A stretch of 64,000 nucleotides of DNA from Halobacteriovoraceae bacterium (GCA_002711995.1 PASN01000006.1:2017-66016); one strand, 5' to 3'. Positions 1 through 7,940 are shown, counted from the stretch's first letter. A program made the numbers and translations. The notes: generated from the letters alone by a model not told the origin.

Positions 1-17
1 AAAATAGGAGATTTTTT

Positions 18-350
18 ATGAAAAAGATTACATTAGTTTCAATTTTACTTGCGGCAATGTCAGTATCAGCAACCGAAATTGTAAATGAACTAGATAGTAC
101 AAAGACGATCACATTCCACTCTTCAGAAGGAACAAATTTTTCTGTTGGTTGTGGAAGCCCACGTCATACTTATAAGCCTTACGTGGTTGTGGAAAGAACT
201 GTGGACCGACCCTCTCAACAATACAAAATTAAAGGTAATTGCCATGAAGTGAGAAATCATTTGAATAGCTTTGAGCAAGAACCTAACGCAAGCTTAGATT
301 TTACGTATGATAAGCATACCCTAGTCTTGAAGAGAATTAGAATCTACTAG
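18..350 (+). CDS. small exported protein of unknown function
   Basis: 110 residues. The ATG is preceded by an AGGAG ribosome binding site seven bases upstream. Residues 1-18 form a signal peptide (Lys-Lys, hydrophobic core, small residues before the cut), so the mature protein should be periplasmic or outer-membrane associated. Two cysteines (about residues 45 and 75) could form a disulfide. I recognise no family. It is followed by a clear intrinsic terminator, so it ends a transcription unit whose start lies outside the window or just before it. Confidence 0.7.
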   Translation: MKKITLVSILLAAMSVSATEIVNELDSTKTITFHSSEGTNFSVGCGSPRHTYKPYVVVERTVDRPSQQYKIKGNCHEVRNHLNSFEQEPNASLDFTYDKHTLVLKRIRIY

Positions 351-396
351 TTTGATAAACGACAATTTTTTCGAAATACATTGAAATTCAATACAA

Positions 397-430
397 GGGC
401 CAGTTTTTATACTGGCCCCTGCTTTTTTTT
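397..430 (+). terminator. intrinsic terminator after the first gene
   Basis: Perfect 8-bp stem GGGCCAGT / ACTGGCCC with a six-base loop, followed after a few bases by a run of eight T on the + strand. Confidence 0.85.
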
Positions 431-715
431 AAAGCCTGCATTTTAATGCGAAGTTTGTTGAACACCAGAACCTTACAATCTCAAAAGGTCTTGCTTGGGG
501 GACTTGATTTGTAAGGGACCTTTCGGCAGCTTTGACTGGTAAAGGTGGGATATCTTCTTCTAAATTTTGGGCTATGCCTTTTTCCTTTTCCTTTTTCCAG
601 GTCCGAACTTCGGCAGATACTGCTCCAGGTGAGCATTTTGGCTTTCATCCTGAAAAAACACTGTTTCTTGGATGCCCATTCTTTTGCAATATTCTCTTAG
701 GCAACAGACTTAGAC
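429..715 (-). pseudogene. possible decayed coding remnant
   Basis: No intact gene is visible between 431 and 927. On the minus strand two frames carry protein-like sequence one after the other. The first runs from about 715 to 572 and contains VFFQDESQ. The second, in another frame, is open from about 640 to 429 and contains EVRTWKKEKEK and FEIVRFWCSTNF before a TAA. Overlapping frames of coding character, each closed by stops, suggest a frameshifted transposase-like or other mobile gene, but I cannot name the family and chance is possible. The + strand frame at 532-765 looks like its shadow. Confidence 0.25.
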
Positions 716-846
716 CTCAAGTCCTTTCTGTTGCATGCCACTGCTTACGCTACAATTATGGGTAGCTCAATATAACTCAAACATAGAAATGTCCTTTTAG
801 GCATTTATACTCCTTGGTGAAAAATTAAAATTTATTTTTAAATGGG

Positions 847-889
847 TAAAAAAGAAAAAACACCAACAGATTAAAGCTCTATTGGTGTT
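847..889 (-). terminator. intrinsic terminator of the toxin-antitoxin operon
   Basis: Read on the minus strand, AACACCAA and TTGGTGTT form a perfect 8-bp stem with a 15-base loop, followed by an almost uninterrupted T run. It lies about 40 bp after the antitoxin stop. Confidence 0.75.
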
Positions 890-927
890 GAATAAATAAG
901 ATAATTACAATGGAAGAGTTGGCTTTA

Positions 928-1227
928 CTACGCCGCTTTTTTGTAACTGAGCTTCACTTTTTGGCCGGTAGCCCCGAGAACTCTAAAAAGGACGTCCAAA
1001 GAAATTCCCTGTGTGTCTTCTTTAAGAATCCTTGTTATCCTTGCTCTTGAAGTACCGGAGTCCTTGGCCAGTTGTGAAACAGTCAAAGATTTTTTCTTAA
1101 CGGTTTCCAGGATGTTTTTGGTAACGCTATGCCTCACCTCCCATTCAATTGCGTCGGACGCTGAAAGTCCAAGGGACTCTGCTAGATCATTGGCGGTTTT
1201 ATTTTTTATGCTTTTGGTATTGCTCAT
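928..1227 (-). CDS. XRE/HigA-type antitoxin
   Basis: 99 residues. The second half contains a helix-turn-helix of the Cro/C1 (XRE) type: SLTVSQLAKDSGTSRARIT, followed by the second DNA-contacting helix and a short dimerisation tail. The ATG overlaps the toxin stop by four bases (ATGA-type coupling), giving the toxin-first order typical of HigBA and related type II modules. Such antitoxins bind and block the toxin and repress their own operon. A perfect palindrome lies in the promoter spacer upstream of the toxin gene and is the likely operator. Confidence 0.85.
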   Translation of the reverse strand: MSNTKSIKNKTANDLAESLGLSASDAIEWEVRHSVTKNILETVKKKSLTVSQLAKDSGTSRARITRILKEDTQGISLDVLFRVLGATGQKVKLSYKKAA

Positions 1228-1550
1228 TTTAACATCTCCTTTAGATAACTTTTTCCAAGCTCAATTTCCTTTTTAGGCGTTTTTTGCGTTTTCTTTTGAA
1301 AAGCGTGAAAGATTAAAACTTTGCCTTCCACCTTTAAAAAGTAAAACGCTCTAAAAATTCCATCAGCTCCTTTTACTCTCAGCTCATGGCTTCCTTTTGA
1401 AACAGATGGCATAGAGCGAGAGAAAGGCATGTTTAATTTTTCACCCAACTGCAATCTATAAATTAAATAACCAAGCTCTCTTTTAACTTCTATTGGAAAT
1501 TCTTGGACAGCTTGTAGAGCTTTTGGGTTCCATTCCACTTCATTTTTCAA
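1224..1550 (-). CDS. RelE/HigB (Gp49-like) toxin
   Basis: 108 residues. The pattern EVEWNPKALQAVQEFP, the segment SHELRVKGADGIFRAFYF and the ending KVLIFHAFQKKTQKTP are typical of phage-derived Gp49-like/HigB toxins of the RelE fold, which cleave mRNA on the ribosome. The basic residues and His in the last third fit the usual active surface. The start is TTG, chosen because GGAG lies six bases upstream and an in-frame TGA excludes a longer reading. It is the first gene of a two-gene operon with the antitoxin. A cellular target cannot be read from the sequence. Confidence 0.85.
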   Translation of the reverse strand: MKNEVEWNPKALQAVQEFPIEVKRELGYLIYRLQLGEKLNMPFSRSMPSVSKGSHELRVKGADGIFRAFYFLKVEGKVLIFHAFQKKTQKTPKKEIELGKSYLKEMLK

Positions 1551-1567
1551 TCATTTCTCCTTTTTGT

Positions 1568-1596
1568 ACTGTACCGTATTCGGTACTTTTTTTCAA
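1568..1596 (-). promoter_or_regulatory. toxin-antitoxin promoter with internal operator
   Basis: On the minus strand TTGAAA (1596-1591) and TACAGT (1573-1568) are separated by exactly 17 bp. A perfect inverted repeat, GTACCG-4 bp-CGGTAC (1571-1586), fills most of the spacer and touches the -10. A dimer bound there would block RNA polymerase, which fits antitoxin autorepression. Confidence 0.7.
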
Positions 1597-1945
1597 GTTT
1601 GTTAATTTAGATTTTCATTTGCACAGTTTTGCACAGGAAAAAACAAGGAAAACATGGAAGTAAAGGCATACATCGAGAAGACAAGTAGCTAGAATCATTG
1701 CTAACGTGTTGTTAATAAAAGGGCTAAGTTAATCCCTCACGCCCCGCCATTTTCACATTCTCTACATTTTGTTTTGGCCTTCAATCACTTAAAAAGTTGG
1801 AAGATGTCTATTCTACAAATTTTTTATTTCTAGAACTTAAGTAGACAACTTAACCGTAGTGATTGAACATTCCTGTGAGAATTTAAAAACTTTTCTTAAG
1901 ATCTTCTTAATTTTTGTCGATACTTAAAAATATCAGGAGTTTGCG
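1597..1945. other. intergenic region, with a tRNA 3'-end-like segment
   Basis: About 350 bp without a convincing gene. Near 1721-1749 the + strand resembles the last bases of a tRNA gene: a T-loop-like TTAATCC followed by CTCACGCCCCGCCA. No matching acceptor strand is visible, so it could only be a fragment such as an attachment-site relic. The 3' part holds CTTAAG-type direct repeats, listed separately, and the kinase ribosome binding site (CAGGAG near 1933). Confidence 0.3.
1895..1911 (+). promoter_or_regulatory. PmrA-box-like site upstream of the histidine kinase
   Basis: CTTAAG-N5-CTTAAT, two half-sites 11 bp apart, matches the YTTAAK-N5-YTTAAK consensus known for PmrA-type OmpR-family regulators. 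A looser copy, CTTAAG-N7-CTTAAC, lies at about 1836-1854. The site is 35-51 bp before the kinase start, in a position to control it. Binding by any regulator here is inference. Confidence 0.45.
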
Positions 1946-3358
1946 TTGGGAGATTTACTTAAGACCACATTCATTATCATTATAGGCTTTTCCCTTTTAA
2001 ACTTAGGGTTGAGTTTGTGGTTTTTGATCCGTACCAGACTAAAGATTCATGGCCTTCAAGCTGGATTCTGGCTTTCATTGGTTTTAAATTTCTTTATTCA
2101 GGGAAGCGCGGTCCAAGCTAGTGTTGGACAAATTTTGTTGTGTTATGCCTTTTCTTTGGTCCCCGTAAATCTTTTGAGTATGACTTCCTTTGAAATTGCT
2201 GGAGTGAGGTATCCTGCCAAGATTTACATCATTGTCACGTCTGTTCTTTGTTTCATAAACTTTTTCTTGCTTGATCTCTCTATACCGTTTACTTGGAAAG
2301 CAATGCCTATAGCTATTGGGGTGGCCATTCCTGTTTTCCATGCCAGTGGAGTAATGTTTAAGAAAGGGGGGCTTACTAAAAGTCCTTTCCATAGAATTAT
2401 GGCACTTGTGCTTTTTGTTCAAGGAGTTCATTCCATAAACTTTGCCCTTTTTCGAATGGAGCCTGATGCACAACTTTGGGGCTGGATTACAGCTTATGCA
2501 TTGTACCAACTGATCGCTGTGTTCTTGCCAGTTTTATCTTTAGACTTTCACAACAGGACAGAAAAAAACCGACTAAGGAGAATGGTGGAAGAGAAAACCG
2601 ATCACCTTCAACAAGCAAATAAAGAATTAGACTCTCTTAACAGGCAGAACTCTCTACTTCTTAAGGTATTGCTGCATGACATATCAAACTCTCTGGTTGT
2701 GGCCTCCTTTCAGGTAAAGAAAATAGGAAACATACTTTTGGCCTTAGATGATGACTCTGGTAATAATGGAAAAATCATGTCCAAACTTGAGGGTAGGATG
2801 GAAGTACTGTCAGACCTCATTTCCCAGGTTAGGGACTATGAAAGTGTAAAATCCGGAAAAAGTGAGCTTTCTAAAGAGTGGATCGGGGCAGAGGAGTTAA
2901 AAGAGGAAATGCATACGCGCTATGAGGATCAGCTAAAGGAAAAATCGCTTAGTTTAGCTGTTGTGTGTGATAAAGACGCGGGAGTTTACGCTGATAGAAC
3001 ATCATTTTTTAACTCGATACTATCTAATCTAGTGTCCAACGCTATAAAGTTTTCTCCCAAGGGGTCAGAAATTTCTATTGAAATTGATACCCAAAGTGAT
3101 GCTCAAAAATTAAAAGTAACCAACGCTGGGGAGCCTATCCCAAATCAGCTGATACCAAAGCTTTTTTCATTTGAGCATAAGACCACCAAGGTGGGAACTT
3201 CTGGTGAGAAGGGGACAGGTTTTGGGCTGCCAATTCTTCGCGAATTTATGAATCTACACCAAGGCCAAGTAGAAGTTGTAAGCAATTCGGTAGAGGACTC
3301 TCGAAAAGGTGTTACTTCGTTTATTCTTCTATTTCCTAGCTCAAATTCATATGCCTAA
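1946..3358 (+). CDS. membrane sensor histidine kinase
   Basis: 470 residues, TTG start with CAGGAG just upstream. Residues 1-205 are mostly hydrophobic and can make about seven transmembrane helices, an integral-membrane sensing module. A coiled-coil linker (about 208-235) leads to the phosphoacceptor region LLHDISNSL with His near residue 244. The catalytic ATPase follows, with N box LVSNAIKFSPKG and G box GTGFGLP. This is a complete transmitter able to autophosphorylate. A receiver gene lies about 100 bp downstream and is the natural partner. The signal sensed is unknown. Confidence 0.85.
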   Translation: MGDLLKTTFIIIIGFSLLNLGLSLWFLIRTRLKIHGLQAGFWLSLVLNFFIQGSAVQASVGQILLCYAFSLVPVNLLSMTSFEIAGVRYPAKIYIIVTSVLCFINFFLLDLSIPFTWKAMPIAIGVAIPVFHASGVMFKKGGLTKSPFHRIMALVLFVQGVHSINFALFRMEPDAQLWGWITAYALYQLIAVFLPVLSLDFHNRTEKNRLRRMVEEKTDHLQQANKELDSLNRQNSLLLKVLLHDISNSLVVASFQVKKIGNILLALDDDSGNNGKIMSKLEGRMEVLSDLISQVRDYESVKSGKSELSKEWIGAEELKEEMHTRYEDQLKEKSLSLAVVCDKDAGVYADRTSFFNSILSNLVSNAIKFSPKGSEISIEIDTQSDAQKLKVTNAGEPIPNQLIPKLFSFEHKTTKVGTSGEKGTGFGLPILREFMNLHQGQVEVVSNSVEDSRKGVTSFILLFPSSNSYA

Positions 3359-3406
3359 AACTCAGTTCGCTTCTAGCTAATATTCCAAATGTATTCCTTT
3401 TTGAAG

Positions 3407-3430
3407 TTTTCTTAAGTTGCCTTAAGAAAG
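3407..3430 (+). promoter_or_regulatory. inverted repeat with CTTAAG half-sites before the receiver gene
   Basis: TTTCTTAAG-TTGC-CTTAAGAAA is a perfect 9-bp inverted repeat. Because CTTAAG is itself a palindrome, the site also reads as a direct repeat, CTTAAG-N4-CTTAAG. It has no T run, so it is not a standard terminator. It repeats the motif found upstream of the kinase gene and is a candidate operator. Confidence 0.4.
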
Positions 3431-3466
3431 CAAGATTTAGAGCCGATAACTTTAGGTCTAGATAAA

Positions 3467-3871
3467 ATGGTTTTAGGAGCGTATGCATGGCAGATCACTG
3501 CGATAAAAGAAAACAACATAAGAGAGTCCATCAAGGCCGAGGTCTCCAAGTTTTTGGGAGATGACCTGTCGGTAGTTGAGGCCAATGATGGAGTTGAGGG
3601 ATTGCTTCACAGTAGTCTTGAGAAGTTTGATGTTATCTTTACCGACTTTAATATGCCAGGACTTAATGGGTTAGAGCTTTTAGAGGAAGTTAAAGAAGAG
3701 GCCTGTGTAAATAGGCTAACCCCTATTATATTTCTTTCTTCAATGAAGCCTGAGCTTAAAGGATCACCTGGTGTTTTTAATAATGTCTATTTTATGGAAA
3801 AGCCTTGGAAGGCCAGGCGTTTAAAGTTCATATTAAATTGTTGTTTAAAGACTGGAAACGAAGCAGCCTAG
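3467..3871 (+). CDS. single-domain response regulator receiver, degenerate N terminus
   Basis: 134 residues, no output domain. The phosphoacceptor is clear in VIFTDFNMPGLNG (Asp about 60), as are a Ser at the Thr/Ser position (IIFLSSMKP) and the conserved Lys in MEKPWK. The first strand, where receivers carry an Asp-Asp or Glu-Asp metal site, instead reads ITAIKENN, so the acidic pocket is partly lost. The start is uncertain: a GGAG at 3475-3478 would serve ATG codons in other frames that stop at once, hinting at an N-terminal frameshift. It probably takes phosphate from the upstream kinase if still active. Confidence 0.7.
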   Translation: MVLGAYAWQITAIKENNIRESIKAEVSKFLGDDLSVVEANDGVEGLLHSSLEKFDVIFTDFNMPGLNGLELLEEVKEEACVNRLTPIIFLSSMKPELKGSPGVFNNVYFMEKPWKARRLKFILNCCLKTGNEAA

Positions 3872-3877
3872 AAAAAA

Positions 3878-5005
3878 TTATTTCGTGCAATGATTACTAT
3901 TTAGATATTCAACACCTCTAAAAACTTTATCTTTTAAGAAATCATACTTTTCTGGGTTGGCTTTTAAAAGTGCCAGCGGATTATAGCGATAGGCCGCCAT
4001 ACTTTCAGCAAAATCCTCTGCTGGATTAACCTGTCCATACTCGGATACAATCTTGTTTGGACTTTCTGTATCCATCGCCGTGTAGTGAATCTGCATTTCC
4101 ATAAGTTGCTTGTCTATTTTTTGCATGAGGCTTTCTTCCTCTAGAAACTCTACTTTTTGAAACCCAAAAGTATTGTTCAGACCTCTAGAAAGGTCGATGG
4201 AAAAGTCTGGCATAGAAAAAGCCTCCTCTTCCTTATTCATTGCTTGTTTAATCTCACGCTCTCTAACCGAGTTTACTTTCCAGTCACTTAAATCTAACCA
4301 ATCTTTCGATCTATCGATATTCAGTTCTCCTGAGATGTAGTGGCCTAATTCGTGGAAGGCAGTATATTCCTTTGATTCATCTGAAAGATCATCCGCTGCT
4401 CCAAAAATACGCAAGTAAGAGTTCGCAAGGGTGTCGCCTTCTGAGCTAGAATCGTGAATGAAGGCCTTGTTTCTATTTAATTTTCTTAGGTGCGTAGGAT
4501 AAGCAAGAACCGCTTTTAAGTATGGATCCACCTCATTGGGTTTCCATGGCCGTGCATCCTTATAAACATGATGAGATGGGTTTAGACCATACTTTACTTT
4601 CATGTATAAAAACTTGATTCCTCTCTTTTCTCCAAACACATTAGTTGAGAGACAAATAACATCTTTGCAATGTGCGTGTCGTGTTAGATCAAGAGCGTTG
4701 TGTTTTGAAACAACCATCTCTTTAAAATGCTCTATTAAATTTTTATCTTCTTCAGGCAAGTGTAACTTGCTGATTGTACCTCCTGAATTGTCCTCTCTTA
4801 TAGACTTTAGGTATTCGGCCATTGTGCTAAGAGAGGGGATTTCTCGTTTACAATGTGAATGGACAACCATCTTGTCAGATGCTGCTCGCCAGGTCTTTTT
4901 TTTAAGAGCATGTTCAATATATGGGTGGAGAGTGTCGGGTGCACCAACTTTTACATTATCTGCATATATGCTCATTGAAATAAGAATAAAGAAAAAAAAT
5001 TTCAT
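3878..5005 (-). CDS. exported HExxH metallopeptidase-like protein
   Basis: 375 residues with a signal peptide (about 1-15). The zinc-binding motif HELGH is at about residues 217-221, preceded by EYTAF, and further acidic residues lie downstream in NPAEDFAESMAAY, so Glu in that segment could be the third zinc ligand. This pattern is that of zincin metallopeptidases, but no named family is recognised. The long N-terminal part has several cysteines and may be a prodomain. The protein should act in the periplasm or outside the cell. It converges on the receiver gene with only six bases between. Confidence 0.6.
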   Translation of the reverse strand: MKFFFFILISMSIYADNVKVGAPDTLHPYIEHALKKKTWRAASDKMVVHSHCKREIPSLSTMAEYLKSIREDNSGGTISKLHLPEEDKNLIEHFKEMVVSKHNALDLTRHAHCKDVICLSTNVFGEKRGIKFLYMKVKYGLNPSHHVYKDARPWKPNEVDPYLKAVLAYPTHLRKLNRNKAFIHDSSSEGDTLANSYLRIFGAADDLSDESKEYTAFHELGHYISGELNIDRSKDWLDLSDWKVNSVREREIKQAMNKEEEAFSMPDFSIDLSRGLNNTFGFQKVEFLEEESLMQKIDKQLMEMQIHYTAMDTESPNKIVSEYGQVNPAEDFAESMAAYRYNPLALLKANPEKYDFLKDKVFRGVEYLNSNHCTK

Positions 5006-5030
5006 GCTCTTATTATCGGATATTTAGGCC

Positions 5031-5909
5031 TTATTCTTTATCTTTATGTTCCTCGCCTACATCAAATGAGGACTTAATGAATTCCGAAATTCTTCCCGCT
5101 TTGGTGAGTCCCACAAGAGTAATGGCAAAGGCGTGTCCAAACCACCGAATTTTCTCAGTTTCGGCCTGATATGCTCTAGCGAGATTAAATTGAGTTCTAG
5201 CTGGCACCCCAGTATCTTGAGTGCTTATGAATAAGAGAACATCGTCACTTGGCGAGGCATATTCCAAGGGATCAATGTCGATAGCTGCTTTAAGACTTTC
5301 TTGGTAGGCTTGAATGTTCTTGTATGTTCCTGTTTTAAATCTTAACTTTCTTTGTTTCTTTACATCAGATGTTGTTGAGTGGGTGAGAACCTCATGAAGA
5401 GGTCCACCAGTTACTGTGCCTATAAACGCTTCTACCTTTGAAAAAGTAGGGTACTCTTCAGAGCGATTCATTCCATAGCTGAAAATTGCGCTGCCATAAA
5501 TGCCCCCTAAACTTGATCCATAAATTGCTGTCGGATGTGGGTGAGTTTCTAAAAAGCTGTTTACACTCTCAAAAACTTTTCGTGAAAGTTTGTCATGGAT
5601 TCCAAGATCTTTAACCACAGAGTTTGGCTGATTGTAATTAAGAACAAAAACCTTATGACCTCTTCGGCATAGTCCCCGAGCTAACTTTTTATCAATAAAA
5701 TTTGCTCCACCAGTAGGAGGAAGTATTAGGGTCTGACCTCTAACTGTCTGCTGTTCAGGTGTGTACTCCAACACTGTATCTTCCTCGGACAATTTAAAGC
5801 TCCTTTTATTGCAGGACAACAGGTCAGTGGTGTTAAATAAGAATAAAGCTAATAACGCATAGGCCATGCTAAATAATAGGGCAGTTAAGAGTTTAGGAAA
5901 GTTATCCAT
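5031..5909 (-). CDS. membrane-anchored alpha/beta hydrolase
   Basis: 292 residues from the ATG chosen here. The N terminus (MDNFPKLLTALLFSMAYALL) is a membrane anchor or uncleaved signal. The hydrolase core follows: a strand TLILPPTGGANFIDKK, the nucleophile elbow AIYGSSLGGIYGS with Ser in GxSxG, an acidic candidate in FISTQDTGVP and a late His in WFGHAFAI. This is a serine hydrolase fold, substrate unknown. The frame stays open to an upstream ATG at 6047, but the extra 46 residues look non-coding and would leave only 40 bp for divergent promoters. Neither start has a strong ribosome binding site. Confidence 0.65.
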   Translation of the reverse strand: MDNFPKLLTALLFSMAYALLALFLFNTTDLLSCNKRSFKLSEEDTVLEYTPEQQTVRGQTLILPPTGGANFIDKKLARGLCRRGHKVFVLNYNQPNSVVKDLGIHDKLSRKVFESVNSFLETHPHPTAIYGSSLGGIYGSAIFSYGMNRSEEYPTFSKVEAFIGTVTGGPLHEVLTHSTTSDVKKQRKLRFKTGTYKNIQAYQESLKAAIDIDPLEYASPSDDVLLFISTQDTGVPARTQFNLARAYQAETEKIRWFGHAFAITLVGLTKAGRISEFIKSSFDVGEEHKDKE

Positions 5910-6086
5910 CTTGGATATTTCTTTGATTTTCGTCTCTACTATCTTGCGAATAAGAAATAAATAACCATATTTAATATATGAATAGGAGTAAGTCATGAAA
6001 GCTTTATTTCGAAACTGTGCAACACTACTTTTCTTTATAAGCATCATCCAGACGGCCTTTCTTGAATTAAACGCATAGGAGGATAA

Positions 6087-6518
6087 GTGAAGTATAAATT
6101 TTGCTATCAGTGTGGGTCTTTAAACAGAATTAGCGATCGAAAACTAGAAGAAAGGACACCTATTTGCGGAAAATGCTCGGCGGAGATTGATCATCTTGAG
6201 GCAGCTGACCATATAAGCGAATCTCAAGTCGAAAAACTTATACGAAACTCAGATAGATTGGTTGTTGTTGATATTTATGCTGACTGGTGTGGCCCATGCA
6301 AAGTCTATTCCCCAATTTTCTCAAAAGTAGGAGAAGAAGAATACTTGAAAGCTGAATTCGTTAAACTGAATATAGACCAGGCACAAAGCTTCGCTCAGAA
6401 ATATGGAATTAGGGGAGTTCCGGCAACTCTTTTCTTTAAAGGCGGAAGACTTGTGAACCAACTAGGTGGTCTAATAAATGAATCGCAATTATCACAGGAA
6501 GTTCAGGCCTGGAATTAA
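6087..6518 (+). CDS. trxC: thioredoxin 2
   Basis: 143 residues, GTG start with AGGAGGA upstream. An N-terminal zinc ribbon has Cys pairs at about 6/9 and 27/30, followed by a thioredoxin domain with the WCGPC active site at about 67-71 and the cis-proline loop GIRGVPATLFF. Zinc ribbon plus thioredoxin is the hallmark of TrxC, a cytoplasmic disulfide reductase linked in other bacteria to oxidative stress. Length matches the family. It appears to be a single-gene unit, divergent from the hydrolase gene. Confidence 0.9.
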   Translation: MKYKFCYQCGSLNRISDRKLEERTPICGKCSAEIDHLEAADHISESQVEKLIRNSDRLVVVDIYADWCGPCKVYSPIFSKVGEEEYLKAEFVKLNIDQAQSFAQKYGIRGVPATLFFKGGRLVNQLGGLINESQLSQEVQAWN

Positions 6519-6629
6519 ACCGAGTGTTTTTGTCGGAAAGTAAGTCAGGTAATGTTTGATTAATAATCTTGAAGAACCGTCTCCCTCCCGAAAGAATTAA
6601 CCCTACAGTTAATTTCTAAGGAGGGAATT

Positions 6630-7502
6630 GTGATTAAGAAAACCTGCATTCTTATGTTGACACTTGCGACCGCAATCAGTGGATATGCTTGTGATGAAGA
6701 CGGTAAAACCGGATTTTTACCAGAAAATGATCTAAAGATCGGCGTATTTGATAAATCAAGAAATAATATGACTGAGGCTCGTTTCAATGAGATCATCGAC
6801 AAGGTTGACTCTGTTTACGCTTCAGTTGTTAGAAGCGAAGGTGGAAGGCTTAAATGGGCCAGAAATTGGGATGACGGCACTGTTAACGCGTCAGCTCAGA
6901 GAACTTTCTGGGGAACTTGGAAAGTAAACATGTATGGTGGTCTCGCCAGACATCCACTAGTTACTGATGATGGCTTTGCTCTAGTTGTGTGTCACGAGCT
7001 TGGACACCACCTTGGTGGAGCTCCTCAAACTGGTGGTCTTTTTATGAAGTGGGCCTCTAATGAAGGTCAGTCCGACTACTTCGCAACTTTAAAGTGTTTT
7101 AGAAGAGTTTTTGGAAACGATGACAACCAAGAGATTGTTTCAAAAATGAATGTTCCTAGCACTGTTCAAACGAAGTGTGAGGAAAAGTTCACTCAAGCTG
7201 ATGAAGTGGCGCTTTGTGTAAGAAGTTCAATGGTAGGAAAAAGCCTAGCCGAACTACTTGGTTCTTTGCGTGGAAGCAAAAACGTGAAGTTTGACACTCC
7301 AGACACTAAGAAAGTAAGCAAAACATTTAACGCTCACCCAGAAGCTCAGTGTAGACTTGATACTTACTTCCAAGGAGCTCTATGCGATAAAAGAGTTAAC
7401 GAGGATGTTAGCAGTGACGACGCGACTATTGGAACTTGCAATAGAAGCGAAGGTTACAACGAAGGCGTAAGACCACTTTGCTGGTACGCTCCACAATCTT
7501 AA
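6630..7502 (+). CDS. exported HExxH metallopeptidase-like protein
   Basis: 290 residues, GTG start with AAGGAGGG upstream. Signal peptide 1-20 ends in SGYA before CDEDG. The zinc motif HELGHHLGGAP starts at about residue 122 and is followed by SNEGQSDYFA, which could supply the third ligand. Multiple cysteines in the C-terminal half fit a disulfide-stabilised secreted enzyme. No named family is recognised. A strong terminator follows. It is unrelated in overall sequence to the peptidase-like protein at 3878-5005. Confidence 0.65.
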   Translation: MIKKTCILMLTLATAISGYACDEDGKTGFLPENDLKIGVFDKSRNNMTEARFNEIIDKVDSVYASVVRSEGGRLKWARNWDDGTVNASAQRTFWGTWKVNMYGGLARHPLVTDDGFALVVCHELGHHLGGAPQTGGLFMKWASNEGQSDYFATLKCFRRVFGNDDNQEIVSKMNVPSTVQTKCEEKFTQADEVALCVRSSMVGKSLAELLGSLRGSKNVKFDTPDTKKVSKTFNAHPEAQCRLDTYFQGALCDKRVNEDVSSDDATIGTCNRSEGYNEGVRPLCWYAPQS

Positions 7503-7514
7503 TTTTTACTCTAT

Positions 7515-7541
7515 AAGGGCCTTTATTGGCCCTTTTTTTTT
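7515..7541 (+). terminator. intrinsic terminator after the peptidase gene
   Basis: AAGGGCC-TTTATT-GGCCCTT, a perfect 7-bp stem with a six-base loop, followed by a run of T. The next gene starts only 12 bp later, so its promoter must overlap this structure or it depends on read-through. Confidence 0.85.
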
Positions 7542-7552
7542 GGGAAGAAAAT

Positions 7553-7897
7553 ATGAAAAATTTAACATTGATTCTAACCTTTACTTTTAGCAGCGCACTG
7601 ATGGCCTTTGATGGTTTTGAATGTAAGCGAAACGATGGGAAAGCAGTTCTTACTGCTGAATTTCTTGAGAATGATAAAGCTAAAATTACTGAGATATCGG
7701 AAGAAGAAGCGTGGAGCTACGAAGCTAGTTTTAAAAGAAGCACACTTCCTCATAACGACAGTATTGCGAAAACTAGATTCATATTCGATGAGTATGCTGT
7801 TTTGATGGTCTATGAGACAGGCATTCAAATTTTAGGCCTATTGCAGTTTCCACAAGGCTTTCCATCAATCTATAATTGCCAGTACCTAGAACAATAG
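7553..7897 (+). CDS. small exported protein, copy 1 of a tandem pair
   Basis: 114 residues from the ATG at 7553, chosen because a signal peptide begins there (MKNLTLILTFTFSSALMA) and GGAAG lies just upstream. The mature part begins FDGFECKRNDGKAVL and ends with a second Cys in IYNCQYLEQ, so one disulfide joining the two ends is likely. It aligns along its length with the next gene product (ECKRNDGKAVL against NCERSDGNALL). Function is not recognised. Confidence 0.65.
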   Translation: MKNLTLILTFTFSSALMAFDGFECKRNDGKAVLTAEFLENDKAKITEISEEEAWSYEASFKRSTLPHNDSIAKTRFIFDEYAVLMVYETGIQILGLLQFPQGFPSIYNCQYLEQ

Positions 7898-7911
7898 TTC
7901 GTAGAAAGAAT

Positions 7912-7940
7912 GGGGAGAGCCTAAGGCCCTCCCTTTTTTT
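7912..7940 (+). terminator. intrinsic terminator between the tandem paralogues
   Basis: GGGAGAGCC-TAA-GGCCCTCCC can pair apart from one mismatch, and seven T follow. Confidence 0.75.

Noticed and set aside
532-765. + strand frame of 77 codons
   Set aside because: No ribosome binding site, and the coding signal lies in the minus-strand frames that overlap it.
2084-2509. Minus-strand frame of 141 codons
   Set aside because: It is antisense to the membrane part of the histidine kinase, whose hydrophobic codons leave the other strand open.
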